Part shown: one piece after another, positions 1 through 9,986 of the stretch
Numbering within the stretch: the stretch's first letter is position 1
Layout: every line of letters begins with the position of its first letter
NCBI GenBank assembly: GCA_030432695.1
Contig: JAUILN010000008.1
Location: 124,001 to 188,000, forward strand
Length of the DNA: 64,000 bases
Reading direction: 5' to 3'
DNA from: a bacterium
GTDB taxonomy: Bacteria > Planctomycetota > UBA1135 > UBA2386
Notes under the pieces: generated by a model
What the model saw: the letters and a program-made list of their open reading frames with translations, nothing else
What the model was told of the DNA's origin: nothing
Database searches by the model: none
Made by a program: the position numbers and the translations under genes

Positions 1-1671
1 CGTGCCCATCTCGAACGTACATATCTCGATCTCGACCGCACATATCTCGACCGTCCCGGACTTGGATCTAGGATGTGGGGAAATCGCGAGAGCGCAACCC
101 GAGGTCCCCAGGGAACGAGCTTCTTCTACTCGCCGCATGACGTATCACGATCCGGATGAGTCGTCAAGGCAATCTCACCGCCACGCACGCCGCGGTTCGG
201 TCGGTTCGGGCACGATGCCTGATCGAGGACGATCTCGAGCTCCGCGGCTGAGCAGTCCCGATACGCGCTGCGCGGCTCGCGCACCCAGCTCGCCCAGGAT
301 CCGACCTACGGACGCCGGACTCCGCACCCGGAGCTCGCCTGCCGTGCCGGTCAAACCGAGCGACACCGACTCGGTGCCAGGAACGACGTGCCGCCCGACC
401 ATATGACCCAGGACCATGGGCCTGTATATAGAATAGCAAGAACTCGGTCGATCCAGCGCATCTGCCCAGACATGACATATGACGAATCGGCGGTTACCGG
501 ATCGCGCTCACCGATCACCGCATCGGTCACCACGAAACAGGCGATCGAACCGCCCCTCGACTCTCTCCTCAGCGTGCGCCGAGACGCCCGCCCGGCCGCA
601 CGAGAGCAACCGGGGTAACGTCACGGCGAGCGCAAGGCCCACCTCGTCGCGAGCTACAATCCGCACGTTCATGCTTCTTGTTGGCCGCAACTCACCACAT
701 CACTGCAACGCCCCACGGGTCGATATCGACCCGGAATGACGGACACACAACTCGGAGTCGAGAGGCTCGCAAGCAGCAGCACTTCCGAGACCGTCGAACC
801 GCTCACCCCGAGGACCGTTGATCGGTCGAAGTGTAGTTCGCCGATATGGACAGAAGGGAAATCGTCGACCACCTCAGCACAGGGAATCCGCCAGCAGCCC
901 CGCGTGCTGGTGCTCGAGGCGCGGACGACGGCGAGACTGTTGGGATCAGAGGCTCCGAAGACGCGGGCGGCGAAGACCCACCATTGGCTCCCACCACCAA
1001 TCACACCGCCCACCACAGACTGCTTGCTATCGAGGACGGTGCAGATCGAGCCGTATCCGATAAGGCAGACCACAATCCATGCCGGACGCATGATGCAGTC
1101 GGCGACGATGCCGCGGGAGCCGCCCGACAAGGCGACCCCAACCTGCGTATCGCGGGACTGAAAATCGGTCACCACGATCCGATCCGAAGTGATCACGCCC
1201 ACCGAGCCCGACAGCGAGGGAGGCGACGCATGGAACTTCGAAAGCAGCACGCATCCGTGACAGTCGATCGGATCGATGATCGAAGTCCCATTCGCGAACG
1301 CCGTACGTACCGAAGTCGAGGTCCTCGATCAGGAACCTCGACGGGACGGCGCGGACCTTGGGAGCAGCCGCTGGGAACACATGGACGGCCGACCCAGTGT
1401 GTCCTCTTGGATCGCGCGGTGATGGGGAGAGGATCCCGGGCCGGGCAGCGCAGACCAGCCGACGACTCCTGGGCTTCCTGCGCGGATGAGGAGACTCCTG
1501 GTGGGCACGGCCCGCAACCGCCTCTTCGAACGAATCTCCGCTGCCAAGGACATTTCCAGGCCCGAACCGGGACATCATGCCGAGCGCGGATCCATCTCGC
1601 CAGCGCGCTTCGGCACCCCCACCCCGTCCGGACCTTCCAGTAGCACCCGCCCAGCCGCCGATGACAGAGGC
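1..1671. other. Long stretch with no supported gene
   Basis: Several open frames overlap here on both strands (for example plus 846-1643 and minus 669-1250), but none shows a recognisable domain, a signal peptide or a convincing ribosome binding site, and their amino-acid content is the Arg/Pro/Ser/Thr-rich kind expected from non-coding GC-rich DNA. The first 60 bases contain a short imperfect direct repeat around the word CATATCTCGA. An AT-rich patch (TGTATATAGAATAG) lies near 423-436. The stretch may hold decayed coding sequence plus the promoter of the downstream gene pair. I see no RNA gene. Confidence 0.5.
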
Positions 1672-3258
1672 GTGAGCGTCGCGTTCGTCCTGTACCTGGC
1701 CTACCACGTGCTCGCCCTGGCGCTGGCGCTATGGGCGGTCGTGTCGGCGTCGCGGTCGATCCCCGAGCATCGGGCCGCGCACCGGGCGTGGGCCCTGCTC
1801 GCCGGCATGCTCACGCCCCTCGCGCTCCTGGTCGCGGCTCTGTCGGTGCCGCTAGGCCATCCCGGCCTGCGCGCGCTCGGCGTGCTGCTGCCCCTGCTCA
1901 CGGTCGCCGGCACGGCGGCCAGCGTGGTGACGCTGTCGGGTCAGGGTTTCGCGCTACGATTGGTCCATCTGCCCGTGCTGCTGTGGAACGGCGCATTGGC
2001 GGGGGTCTATGCGATCCGAGTCACGCAGGAGGCGTTCGGAATCGACTGCGGGACCGCGGGCACGGCATTGGTCGCGGGCCATGCGTTCCTGCAGCAGCAG
2101 GTCGGCGATCCGGGTGCCGACAGCCAGCCGCTGTGGCTGCACCTGCCACTGTTTGCTCCATTGTGGCTGCGCTACCAATGGACGCATCGGCTGGCATTGG
2201 GCGCGGCGAGCCTCACCGCGACGGCGATGTTGGGCGTGTTCGCACTGTCGATGCCCTTGGCCTGGGAGCGGGCCGAGACCTTCCGCGCGCCGCGGCCCGC
2301 GGGGCTCCGTGCGGAGCCGGACTGGCTCGGACTGACCGTGCCGTGGCTGGCCGACGCGGCCGGTGCCGACGAGGCGACCCTGCGCGACCGCCGCGCGGGT
2401 TGGCTCGGTCTGCCCGCCGACGTGCTGGCGTTCACCATCAGCCCCGACGACCTGCTCGACGAGGCGCGGCTGGCTCATGCCCAGGCCGAGATCGAACATG
2501 CGCGAGCCGACGGCCGGCGGGTCATCGCGCGGGTCGTGCCGCCCGCGCAGCTCCGCCGCCGCCCGGTGCGCGACGTCGAGGCGCTGCGCGCCGAGCTGGC
2601 CAAGACCCATTGGCTCTGCGCCGAGCGGCTGGCGCCGGACGTGGTCGTCCTGTTCGAGGAGCCCTACGGAGCATTGCGTGACGCGGTCGCGCAGGTCGGC
2701 ACCGTCGAGGACTGGATGGCGGTGATCCGGCGCGCCGCCGAGGAGACCCGCCAGGCCAATCCGCGGGTCGCCACCGCGGTGACGCTCGGCAACCGCGCGC
2801 CGCATGCGCGGCTGCTGTTCGAACGGCTCGCGGGCGTCGACTCGCCGGTCGACGCGGTCGGCCTGTCGCTGCATGCCGAGGCGCTGCCACCGGGCGACGT
2901 CGAGGATGCGCTCCACGTCTGGTCGGACTGGTTCGCGACCGACCACGGACCGCGGCCGGTATGGATGCTGGGCGTCGGCACGTGTCCCGCGACGTCGGGC
3001 GGCGAACTCGGCCAATGGAACTTCCTGGCCCGCGTCCTGGAGTTCGCGGGCGCCGAGCCGCGGGTGCAGGGCGTGTGCATCGACACGCTGGTCGACGGCT
3101 CGGAGATGCGCGGATTGATGACCCCGGAGGGCCGCACCCGACATGGGTGGCGCGAACTCCGCCGGTTGGTGGCGGAGCCGGAAGATCGACCGGAGACCGG
3201 GGCCGCCCCGCTCGTCGAGGGCGTCGGCGAGAAGCCCGGCAACGGCACGCCACGATGA
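1672..3258 (+). CDS. Multi-pass membrane protein with C-terminal TIM-barrel-like domain
   Basis: The protein is 528 aa from a GTG start. I chose GTG 1672 because the hydrophobic sequence begins right there (VAFVLYLAYHVLALALALWA), while the upstream extension to 1486 is Arg/Pro-rich and featureless. Roughly residues 1-220 form six or seven membrane segments. Residues about 230-510 look like a soluble alpha/beta domain with the rhythm of a glycoside-hydrolase TIM barrel, including the acidic strand end FEEPYG. The usual second catalytic Glu seems absent, since the strand reads VWMLGVGT where hydrolases tend to have W-x-x-E-x-G, so it may not be an active hydrolase. The stop codon overlaps the next start as ATGA at 3255-3258, implying translational coupling. 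Function is not known; the fold statement is inference. Confidence 0.72.
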   Translation: MSVAFVLYLAYHVLALALALWAVVSASRSIPEHRAAHRAWALLAGMLTPLALLVAALSVPLGHPGLRALGVLLPLLTVAGTAASVVTLSGQGFALRLVHLPVLLWNGALAGVYAIRVTQEAFGIDCGTAGTALVAGHAFLQQQVGDPGADSQPLWLHLPLFAPLWLRYQWTHRLALGAASLTATAMLGVFALSMPLAWERAETFRAPRPAGLRAEPDWLGLTVPWLADAAGADEATLRDRRAGWLGLPADVLAFTISPDDLLDEARLAHAQAEIEHARADGRRVIARVVPPAQLRRRPVRDVEALRAELAKTHWLCAERLAPDVVVLFEEPYGALRDAVAQVGTVEDWMAVIRRAAEETRQANPRVATAVTLGNRAPHARLLFERLAGVDSPVDAVGLSLHAEALPPGDVEDALHVWSDWFATDHGPRPVWMLGVGTCPATSGGELGQWNFLARVLEFAGAEPRVQGVCIDTLVDGSEMRGLMTPEGRTRHGWRELRRLVAEPEDRPETGAAPLVEGVGEKPGNGTPR

Positions 3259-4310
3259 CCGCGGCGCGCGAACGACTGCTGCTGGTCGTCGTGCAGGGCC
3301 TCGCGACCGACGACCTCGACCCGCGCGTGACGCCCTTCCTCACGGCGCAGGGCGACGGCATCCCGAACGCCCTCGAGGTCGATCCCGCGGCGCCGCGCGA
3401 CGTCGTCGACCAACTGCTCGATGGCCTCGACGTAGCGACACTGCGCGAGCACGGCATCGACATCGACCGTCGTTCGGTCGCCCTGCGCAGTCCGACCGAC
3501 AGCGACGAGCAGGTGCTCGCGGCCTTGCCCCACCGACCGCGCGGCCCTGCCGACGTGACGGTGCTGTGGCTCCGGGACGCGTTGGGTGTGGCGACGCGCT
3601 TCGGTCTCGACAGTGCTCCGCACCGCGACGCATTGCGCCGCGCCGACGACTTCGCGCTCCGCGCCGCCCGCGTACTCGGCTGTTCGCACCGACCAGCGAG
3701 CTGCGTGCTGCTCGGCTCGACGCCGCCCGAACCGGTCCTCCGGCGGGTCGACGTCGCGGCGATCACACAGGGCACCATGAGCCGGCACACCCGTCGCCGA
3801 CCGCGTCTCGAACTCGCTCCACACCGCTCGGTGGTCCGCTGCGCGTCGTGGCCCGATGCGCAGCGCACTCGCACCGCCCTGGCGCGCCACGGACTGGTCG
3901 TGATCCCCGTCGACGATCCGCGGCACGCCGCCCACGGCCTCGGCCTCGCCGACATCCTGCTGCTGGCTCCGGCAGGCCTCGCGATGGATCACGCGCCGAT
4001 CCTCGCCGCGCCGCCGGGCGTGCTCGGCGCTGACCGGCACCGGCACGCGGTCTTGCTGGCGAGTCCGGCGCTGCGCGGCCTCGCGGGCCGGGGTCCCACC
4101 CCGCGAGCGGTCGGCGGCGCGGTGCGCGCGGCCCGACTCTCCGAGCCGGCCCATACCTCGGAGCCCGGCGACACCCGCCGGAGCGTCCGCGTGGAAGACG
4201 CTCCCGACCTGCTCGAGAGCCTGCGCTCCGCGGACTCGTCGCCTGCGACCTCCGACGCCTCGACCGCGGAGCCGAGCGGAGTTCGCAACGACTCGGATGC
4301 GTGCGAATAG
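3255..4310 (+). CDS. Alkaline phosphatase/phosphodiesterase superfamily-like protein, probably inactive
   Basis: The product is 351 aa. The ATG at 3255 overlaps the previous stop by four bases (ATGA), so the two genes are very likely translated together. The N-terminus LLLVVVQGLATDDL followed by TPFLTAQG imitates the first strand and loop of type I phosphodiesterase and sulfatase-like enzymes (usually V-D-G-L-R-x-D, then T-P-x-L). The metal-binding Asp of that first motif is Gln here, and I cannot find the nucleophile Thr/Ser or the distal Asp-His pairs. A later stretch (DILLLAP...) could be another core strand. I therefore suggest a degenerate or pseudo-enzyme member, with low certainty. There is no signal peptide or membrane helix. 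Its partner is the membrane protein upstream, so it may act at the cytoplasmic face. Confidence 0.65.
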   Translation: MTAARERLLLVVVQGLATDDLDPRVTPFLTAQGDGIPNALEVDPAAPRDVVDQLLDGLDVATLREHGIDIDRRSVALRSPTDSDEQVLAALPHRPRGPADVTVLWLRDALGVATRFGLDSAPHRDALRRADDFALRAARVLGCSHRPASCVLLGSTPPEPVLRRVDVAAITQGTMSRHTRRRPRLELAPHRSVVRCASWPDAQRTRTALARHGLVVIPVDDPRHAAHGLGLADILLLAPAGLAMDHAPILAAPPGVLGADRHRHAVLLASPALRGLAGRGPTPRAVGGAVRAARLSEPAHTSEPGDTRRSVRVEDAPDLLESLRSADSSPATSDASTAEPSGVRNDSDACE

Positions 4311-4801
4311 CGCCCACCGGGCTACCTGACCGCCTATGCGACCGGACCGTCCCGGCCTCGTTCGGAGGGGACTGGACAAGCCACGGAAGATACGTCTAGA
4401 TGATGCACGACGTGGACGCTCGGTTCTCGACGCGCCACCGCCCCGCTCGGCTCCCCGAGGCCCCGTCCGGCCTCCGAAGCCACCCGAGATCGAGAAGGAG
4501 AGGCAGGAGACGGCATCGCGGCCCGCCCGCCCGCCCGCAAGGCACGTCCGGCCCTGCAGACGAGCACCACGGCATCCACGGGTCTGAATCCGTCCAGGAT
4601 CGAGACCATGCGCTCATCCGGATCATCCCATCCAAGCGCCGTCAGGAAACCAGCTCGGCGTGCCGTACGGGCCGAGCGCGCCAGCGACACGCCGGCGCGA
4701 GCTAGCCTCGCCTGGGACGCCGCAGAGCGTCTCCCTCCCTCCTTCCAACCCGGCATTTCGCCCCCGCCCCTGACAAGCCAACCCTCCCGAGGTCCTCTCC
4801 C
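4311..4801. other. Intergenic stretch without a supported gene
   Basis: Between the phosphatase-like gene and the small secreted protein. Open frames on both strands (notably minus 4334-5119) lack any family signature, and the minus one would run antisense through a convincing signal-peptide gene. The last 100 bases before 4802 are C-rich and should contain the promoter of the secreted-protein gene, though I cannot define -35/-10 boxes. Confidence 0.5.
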
Positions 4802-5251
4802 ATGAAGATCATCTCCTCTCTCCTCGCCGTCGCGGCGCTCGCCCTCTCCGGTTCTCTTGCCGCCCAGGTCCCTGGCTGCTCGGTCACGCCTTATGGCCAG
4901 GGCTGCGGCCCGGTCGCCACCGGTCAGGTGCTGCCCAACGGCGGCAACATCCGCTTCGACTTCACCGTGACCGCCACGCCGCGGACTCCGCTGCTGCTGA
5001 TCGTCGGCGTCAACGAGATCGCGGTTCCGCTGCCGACCACCAACTGCCCGCTGCTCACCGAGAACGCCTTCGTGCAGCAGCACCGCACCAACTCGGCCGG
5101 CGTCTACTCGTTCTCCCACGCGATCGCCGGCGGCGGCAGCTTCAATGGCTTCGCTCGGGTGCAGTTCCTCGAGCTGCAGATCGACGCCAACAACAACATC
5201 ACGATCTTCCCGAGCAACGGTCTGTTCATGGACTGCACGGGCCGGCCGTGA
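4802..5251 (+). CDS. Small secreted protein with Cys-rich N-terminus
   Basis: A 149-aa protein. Residues 1-21 (MKIISSLLAVAALALSGSLA, cleavage near AAQ) are a clean Sec signal peptide. The mature part starts with a Cys-containing motif (PGCSVTPYGQGCG) that I associate with secreted proteins of unknown role in some Planctomycetota, and continues with alternating hydrophobic strands (RFDFTVTA, PLLLIVGV, FARVQFLELQID), consistent with a small beta-sandwich. Four cysteines could make two disulfides. A weak GAGG lies about ten bases before the ATG. The gene stands alone and converges with the adenosine deaminase gene. No enzyme motif is visible; it may be a surface or matrix component. Confidence 0.8.
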   Translation: MKIISSLLAVAALALSGSLAAQVPGCSVTPYGQGCGPVATGQVLPNGGNIRFDFTVTATPRTPLLLIVGVNEIAVPLPTTNCPLLTENAFVQQHRTNSAGVYSFSHAIAGGGSFNGFARVQFLELQIDANNNITIFPSNGLFMDCTGRP

Positions 5252-5279
5252 GAGTCGACCTGCTCCGATGAGCAGACTC
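5252..5279. terminator. Hairpin between convergent genes
   Basis: Immediately after the stop at 5251 lies CTGCTC-CGAT-GAGCAG, extended by GAGT/ACTC with a small bulge. A second perfect hairpin, GCAGGA-TCAG-TCCTGC, lies at 5297-5312 across the end of the opposing gene. Neither is followed by a clear T-run, so a termination role is inferred only from stem strength and the convergent position. Confidence 0.35.
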
Positions 5280-5302
5280 CGTGCAGGACGGCGCCGGCAG
5301 GA

Positions 5303-6565
<1,263 letters not shown>

Positions 6566-6802
6566 CTGTGGAGATTGCTCGGTCGGGGGTCCGGGTTCAA
6601 CCCCGGAGCGAGGCCGAGGGCCGACGCTGCGTAGACATCCGGTCCCCGGCAGTGAACCGCCCACCCGAAGGAGATTCCGCACGGATTCACGGTCGGAACC
6701 ACGGCGATCCACCGCTCTGACTGCACGGCGACGCACGCGCCCCTCCCGGAGGAAGGATCGGGGCGGGCACCGGTCGCCACAACCCGAGAAGGAGAACCCG
6801 TC

Positions 6803-8539
6803 ATGACCGAGTACCGCCGCCAGTCTGCCCACGCCCTGCGTTGCGCTGCCGCCGAAGCCGCAAGGATGCGCCCCCACCCCGACCACCGCGCCAACGGTGA
6901 CGAACAGCGCTATGCCTGTGCCCGCTATGCGATGAGCTTCACCAAGGGTCTGGAGCACGATCCCGCCACCGGGCTGGTCGCACGCCCGGAGGACTTCCGC
7001 GCATTCCGGCGCGCGATCGACGAAGGCTACGTCGACGCGTTCAGCACACGGGTCCGACCTGCTCCGAGGAAGCAGCGCAAGTGGGAGGCGCCCACCGCGG
7101 GCGTGGTCTACGAGCTGCAGGGGCCCGACCCCCAGGCGGTGACGATGGCTCCGGCCCCGGCGCTCGGCTCGGACGAACTCGCCTACGAGATGGCCGAGGT
7201 CTACGAACTCGCATTGTGCCGCGACGTGCCGTTGACCGAGTTCCGTGCCGGCAGCACCAACACGACCATCGACGAGGCGGTCACGCGTCTCAATGCCCTG
7301 AAGTTCCGACCCGGTGTCGACGGACGACCACGCAAGCTCGAGGGCAGCGCGCTGACCGCGCAGACGGTGTTCCGCGGCTCCTCGCCCAAGGTGGAGATCG
7401 GTCCGTACCTGTCGCAGTTCCTGCTGATCGGTAACGACCAGCCCGGGCGCGCCGGAGTCGCCCACGGCCACGTCCAATACGGCGCCCTGTCGATCGACCA
7501 GCGCGTGCCGGTGGCCAAGCCGCAGAACTACATGACCGCGTTCGCCGACTGGCTCGAGGTCCAGGACGGCGCAAACGTGCGTGACGACGCCGACCTGTTC
7601 GACGCAGCCGCTCCGCGCCGCTTCATCACCTACCCGCGCGACGTCGCCACCTACGTCCACGACGACGCTCTGTACGAGGCCTACCTCAACGCCTGCCTGA
7701 TCCTGCTGTCGATGGGCGCGCCGCTCGATCCGGGCTTCGACAACCTGTCCGGTGGCGGCGAGTACTTCCTCAACAGCCTCGACCTCGACGTGACCACGCT
7801 GGAGACCTACGACCGGGCCGCCGGCGGCTTCGCGCTCTGGGGCGGGCCGCACATCCTGACGCTCGTCACCGAGGTGGCGACGCGGGCGCTCAAGGCGGTG
7901 CGCTTCCAGAAGTTCAACACCCACTGCCGGCTGCGGCCGGAGGCCCTCGCGGCTCGGATCCAGCAGGCCGCGGCGATCGAGAACGCCCACCCGCAGGTCG
8001 GCACGAAGTTCACGACGCTGGCGGGCGACATCGCCCCGACGATCGCCGCGATCCGCGGACAGAATGCGTCGGGCTCGGCGCTGCTGCCGATGGCGTTCCA
8101 GGAAGGCTCACCGATGCACCCGTCGTACGGCGCCGGACACGCGACCGTCGCGGGCGCGTGCGTCACGATCCTCAAGGCGTTCTTCGACACCGACGCGGTG
8201 TTCGTGCGGCGCGGCGGCCGCGACGTGTTCGCGAGGTATCGGACCGGCGACCAGGCCGTCGAATTCACGCCGGATGCGAGTGGTGCCAACCTCGTCGACG
8301 GCGTGGGCGGCGAATTCCTGACCGTCGAGGGTGAGTTGAACAAGCTCGCCGCCAACATCTCGATCGGCCGCAACATGGCGGGTGTGCACTACTTCTCCGA
8401 CTACTACGACAGCCTGCGGATGGGCGAGCAGGTGGCGATCGGCATGCTCCAGGAGCAGGCGCTGTGCTACACCACCGACCCGTTCGTGCTGTCGCTGCCG
8501 ACCTTCGACGGCGAGGTGGTGAGGATCGGTGCCCGCTGA
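6803..8539 (+). CDS. Vanadium-dependent haloperoxidase
   Basis: The 578-aa protein is an acid-phosphatase-fold enzyme that uses vanadate and hydrogen peroxide to oxidise bromide or chloride to hypohalous species. Vanadate-site residues are visible in order: Lys370 and Arg378 in KFNTHCRLRPE, the block SPMHPSYGAGH with Ser441 and His446, and Arg523 with apical His529 in the R-x5-H arrangement (GRNMAGVHYFSDY). The residue before the Ser block, His439, matches the algal bromoperoxidase pattern. Length also fits the algal/bacterial bromoperoxidase branch. GAGAAGGAGA at 6786-6795 is a strong ribosome binding site, supporting ATG 6803. No signal peptide is seen, so export is uncertain. Halide specificity cannot be decided from sequence. 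It shares its upstream spacer with the divergent deaminase gene. Confidence 0.92.
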   Translation: MTEYRRQSAHALRCAAAEAARMRPHPDHRANGDEQRYACARYAMSFTKGLEHDPATGLVARPEDFRAFRRAIDEGYVDAFSTRVRPAPRKQRKWEAPTAGVVYELQGPDPQAVTMAPAPALGSDELAYEMAEVYELALCRDVPLTEFRAGSTNTTIDEAVTRLNALKFRPGVDGRPRKLEGSALTAQTVFRGSSPKVEIGPYLSQFLLIGNDQPGRAGVAHGHVQYGALSIDQRVPVAKPQNYMTAFADWLEVQDGANVRDDADLFDAAAPRRFITYPRDVATYVHDDALYEAYLNACLILLSMGAPLDPGFDNLSGGGEYFLNSLDLDVTTLETYDRAAGGFALWGGPHILTLVTEVATRALKAVRFQKFNTHCRLRPEALAARIQQAAAIENAHPQVGTKFTTLAGDIAPTIAAIRGQNASGSALLPMAFQEGSPMHPSYGAGHATVAGACVTILKAFFDTDAVFVRRGGRDVFARYRTGDQAVEFTPDASGANLVDGVGGEFLTVEGELNKLAANISIGRNMAGVHYFSDYYDSLRMGEQVAIGMLQEQALCYTTDPFVLSLPTFDGEVVRIGAR

Positions 8540-8597
8540 TCGAGGCGCCAGATTGGCCGCTGCCCGGCGCATCCCCAGCGGCTAACCTCGCCGCCGC

Positions 8598-9917
8598 ATG
8601 ACCTGGCGGTTCCTCGAGGCGGACGACGACGAGCGCGCGGCGTTCGCCGACTGGGAAGCGACACTGCAGCGCGCGGCGCAGGACGCCTGCGCGCCGCCCA
8701 ACACGCACCGCAGCGTGCACCGGGCCGTGCTCGGCGACGGGCGCGTCTACTACGTGAAGCGCTTCGAGCGCACGCTGTGGAAGAACCGGCTGCGTAACCT
8801 GCGCAGCCAGCCGCGCTGCCAGCACGACGCCGAGCGCGAGGCGCGGGTCGCGGCGGCACTGCGGGCCGCGGGTCATGCCGCCGCACGGCCGGTGGCGTAC
8901 GGGGTGCGCGGCACGGCGAGCCTCTACGTGTGCGCGGAGCTCGCAGGCGTGCCGTTCGCCCAGCTCATCGAGCAACGAACCGCCGAGCCGGAACTCGCCG
9001 ACCGGATCGCCCGGGCATCCGGCAGCCTGCTGCGCGGCGGGTTCCTGTTGCCCGACCTCTCCGCCGACCACGTCTACGTCGATCCGGACGCCCCCCTCGA
9101 CCACCCGCTCGGCCTGCTCGACCTGCATGACGGGGCCGTCAGCGGAACGCTCGACCGCCGCACCCTGAAGCGCGTGCTGCGCCGCTTTCAGCGCTCGGTG
9201 CGCGCGCTGCCGGTCGCGCGCCGCGCGGCACTGCGGTTCGCGGTCAGGCTGTGCCACGCGGCGGACCGCCGCGCCTGGACCCGAGCCACGATCGAGTCGC
9301 TGCCACCCTTCGACACGCACTCACGCTACGACCGGCCCGGCAAGTCGACGACCTATCGGGCCCGTGCGCCGCGCCGCGACCGGGTCGAGCGCGACCTGCT
9401 GCTGGAGGTCTGGCCCGGACGACCGGGCGAGACGGTCCTCGATCTACCGTGCGGTGCGGGCCGACTCGGCGAACTGCTCACCGGCGAACGCGGCGCGGTC
9501 TGGACCGGCGCCGACCGCTCGATCGAGATGCTCGGCCAGAGCCGCGACGCACTCGGCGACGCGACCCGACTGGTCCACGCCGACGCCACCGCGATGCCGT
9601 TCGCCGACGGCGCGTTCGACGGCGTGGTCTGCTTCCGCTTCCTCCACCACCTGCCCGACGCCGCCGCCCGGAAGGTCGTCGCCGAGGCGGCGCGGATCGC
9701 GCGTCGGTTCGTGGTCGTCTCCTGGTTCCACCCGGCGTCGACCCATCACCTGTCGCGGGTGCTGCGCAGCAAGCTCGGCGGACGCGCCGCCGGCCGCTTC
9801 GCGCGAACCACCGCCAGGCTCGACCGTTGGCTCGGCGAGCACGGCCTGCGGCGCACGGCACTCAACTCGCAGGGACCGCTACGTGACCTACGCGTGGGCG
9901 CGTGGGTGCGCGGCTGA
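8598..9917 (+). CDS. Lipopolysaccharide-kinase-like domain fused to SAM methyltransferase
   Basis: A 439-aa two-domain protein. Residues about 30-230 resemble the WaaP/Kdo kinase group of eukaryotic-like kinases: a VYYVKRFE Lys strand near residue 53, an Arg-rich segment, then LPDLSADHVYV and GLLDLHDG in place of the catalytic and metal loops. The catalytic loop Asp is present in PDLSADH. Residues about 250-425 form a class I methyltransferase: motif I VLDLPCGAGRLGELL, an acidic strand end GADRS, then ADATAMPFADGAFD and FLHHLPD. The pairing suggests phosphorylation and methylation of one envelope glycolipid or glycan. The methyltransferase half is paralogous to the protein at 17537-18247. No membrane helix is visible. 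The start ATG is supported by the domain boundary rather than by a strong ribosome binding site. Confidence 0.82.
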   Translation: MTWRFLEADDDERAAFADWEATLQRAAQDACAPPNTHRSVHRAVLGDGRVYYVKRFERTLWKNRLRNLRSQPRCQHDAEREARVAAALRAAGHAAARPVAYGVRGTASLYVCAELAGVPFAQLIEQRTAEPELADRIARASGSLLRGGFLLPDLSADHVYVDPDAPLDHPLGLLDLHDGAVSGTLDRRTLKRVLRRFQRSVRALPVARRAALRFAVRLCHAADRRAWTRATIESLPPFDTHSRYDRPGKSTTYRARAPRRDRVERDLLLEVWPGRPGETVLDLPCGAGRLGELLTGERGAVWTGADRSIEMLGQSRDALGDATRLVHADATAMPFADGAFDGVVCFRFLHHLPDAAARKVVAEAARIARRFVVVSWFHPASTHHLSRVLRSKLGGRAAGRFARTTARLDRWLGEHGLRRTALNSQGPLRDLRVGAWVRG

Positions 9918-9986
9918 TCGTCGCCGAGGGCACGACGACGCAGCGCGACGCGACCGAGAGTCCGGCGGTCCGGATCGGCGGCCAGC

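Noticed and set aside
846..1643. 265-aa plus-strand open frame
   Set aside because: Low-complexity Arg/Asp/His-rich composition, no ribosome binding site and no family similarity.
2522..4379. Long minus-strand open frames over the phosphatase-like gene
   Set aside because: Arg/Ala/Pro-rich shadow frames with no motif; the plus-strand genes are supported by coupling and fold-like motifs.
4334..5119. 261-aa minus-strand open frame
   Set aside because: It runs antisense through the signal-peptide gene at 4802 and shows no domain.
6575..6625. tRNA-like T arm (CCGGGTTCAACCCCGG)
   Set aside because: The loop is six bases rather than seven, and no matching acceptor, D or anticodon stems are found around it.
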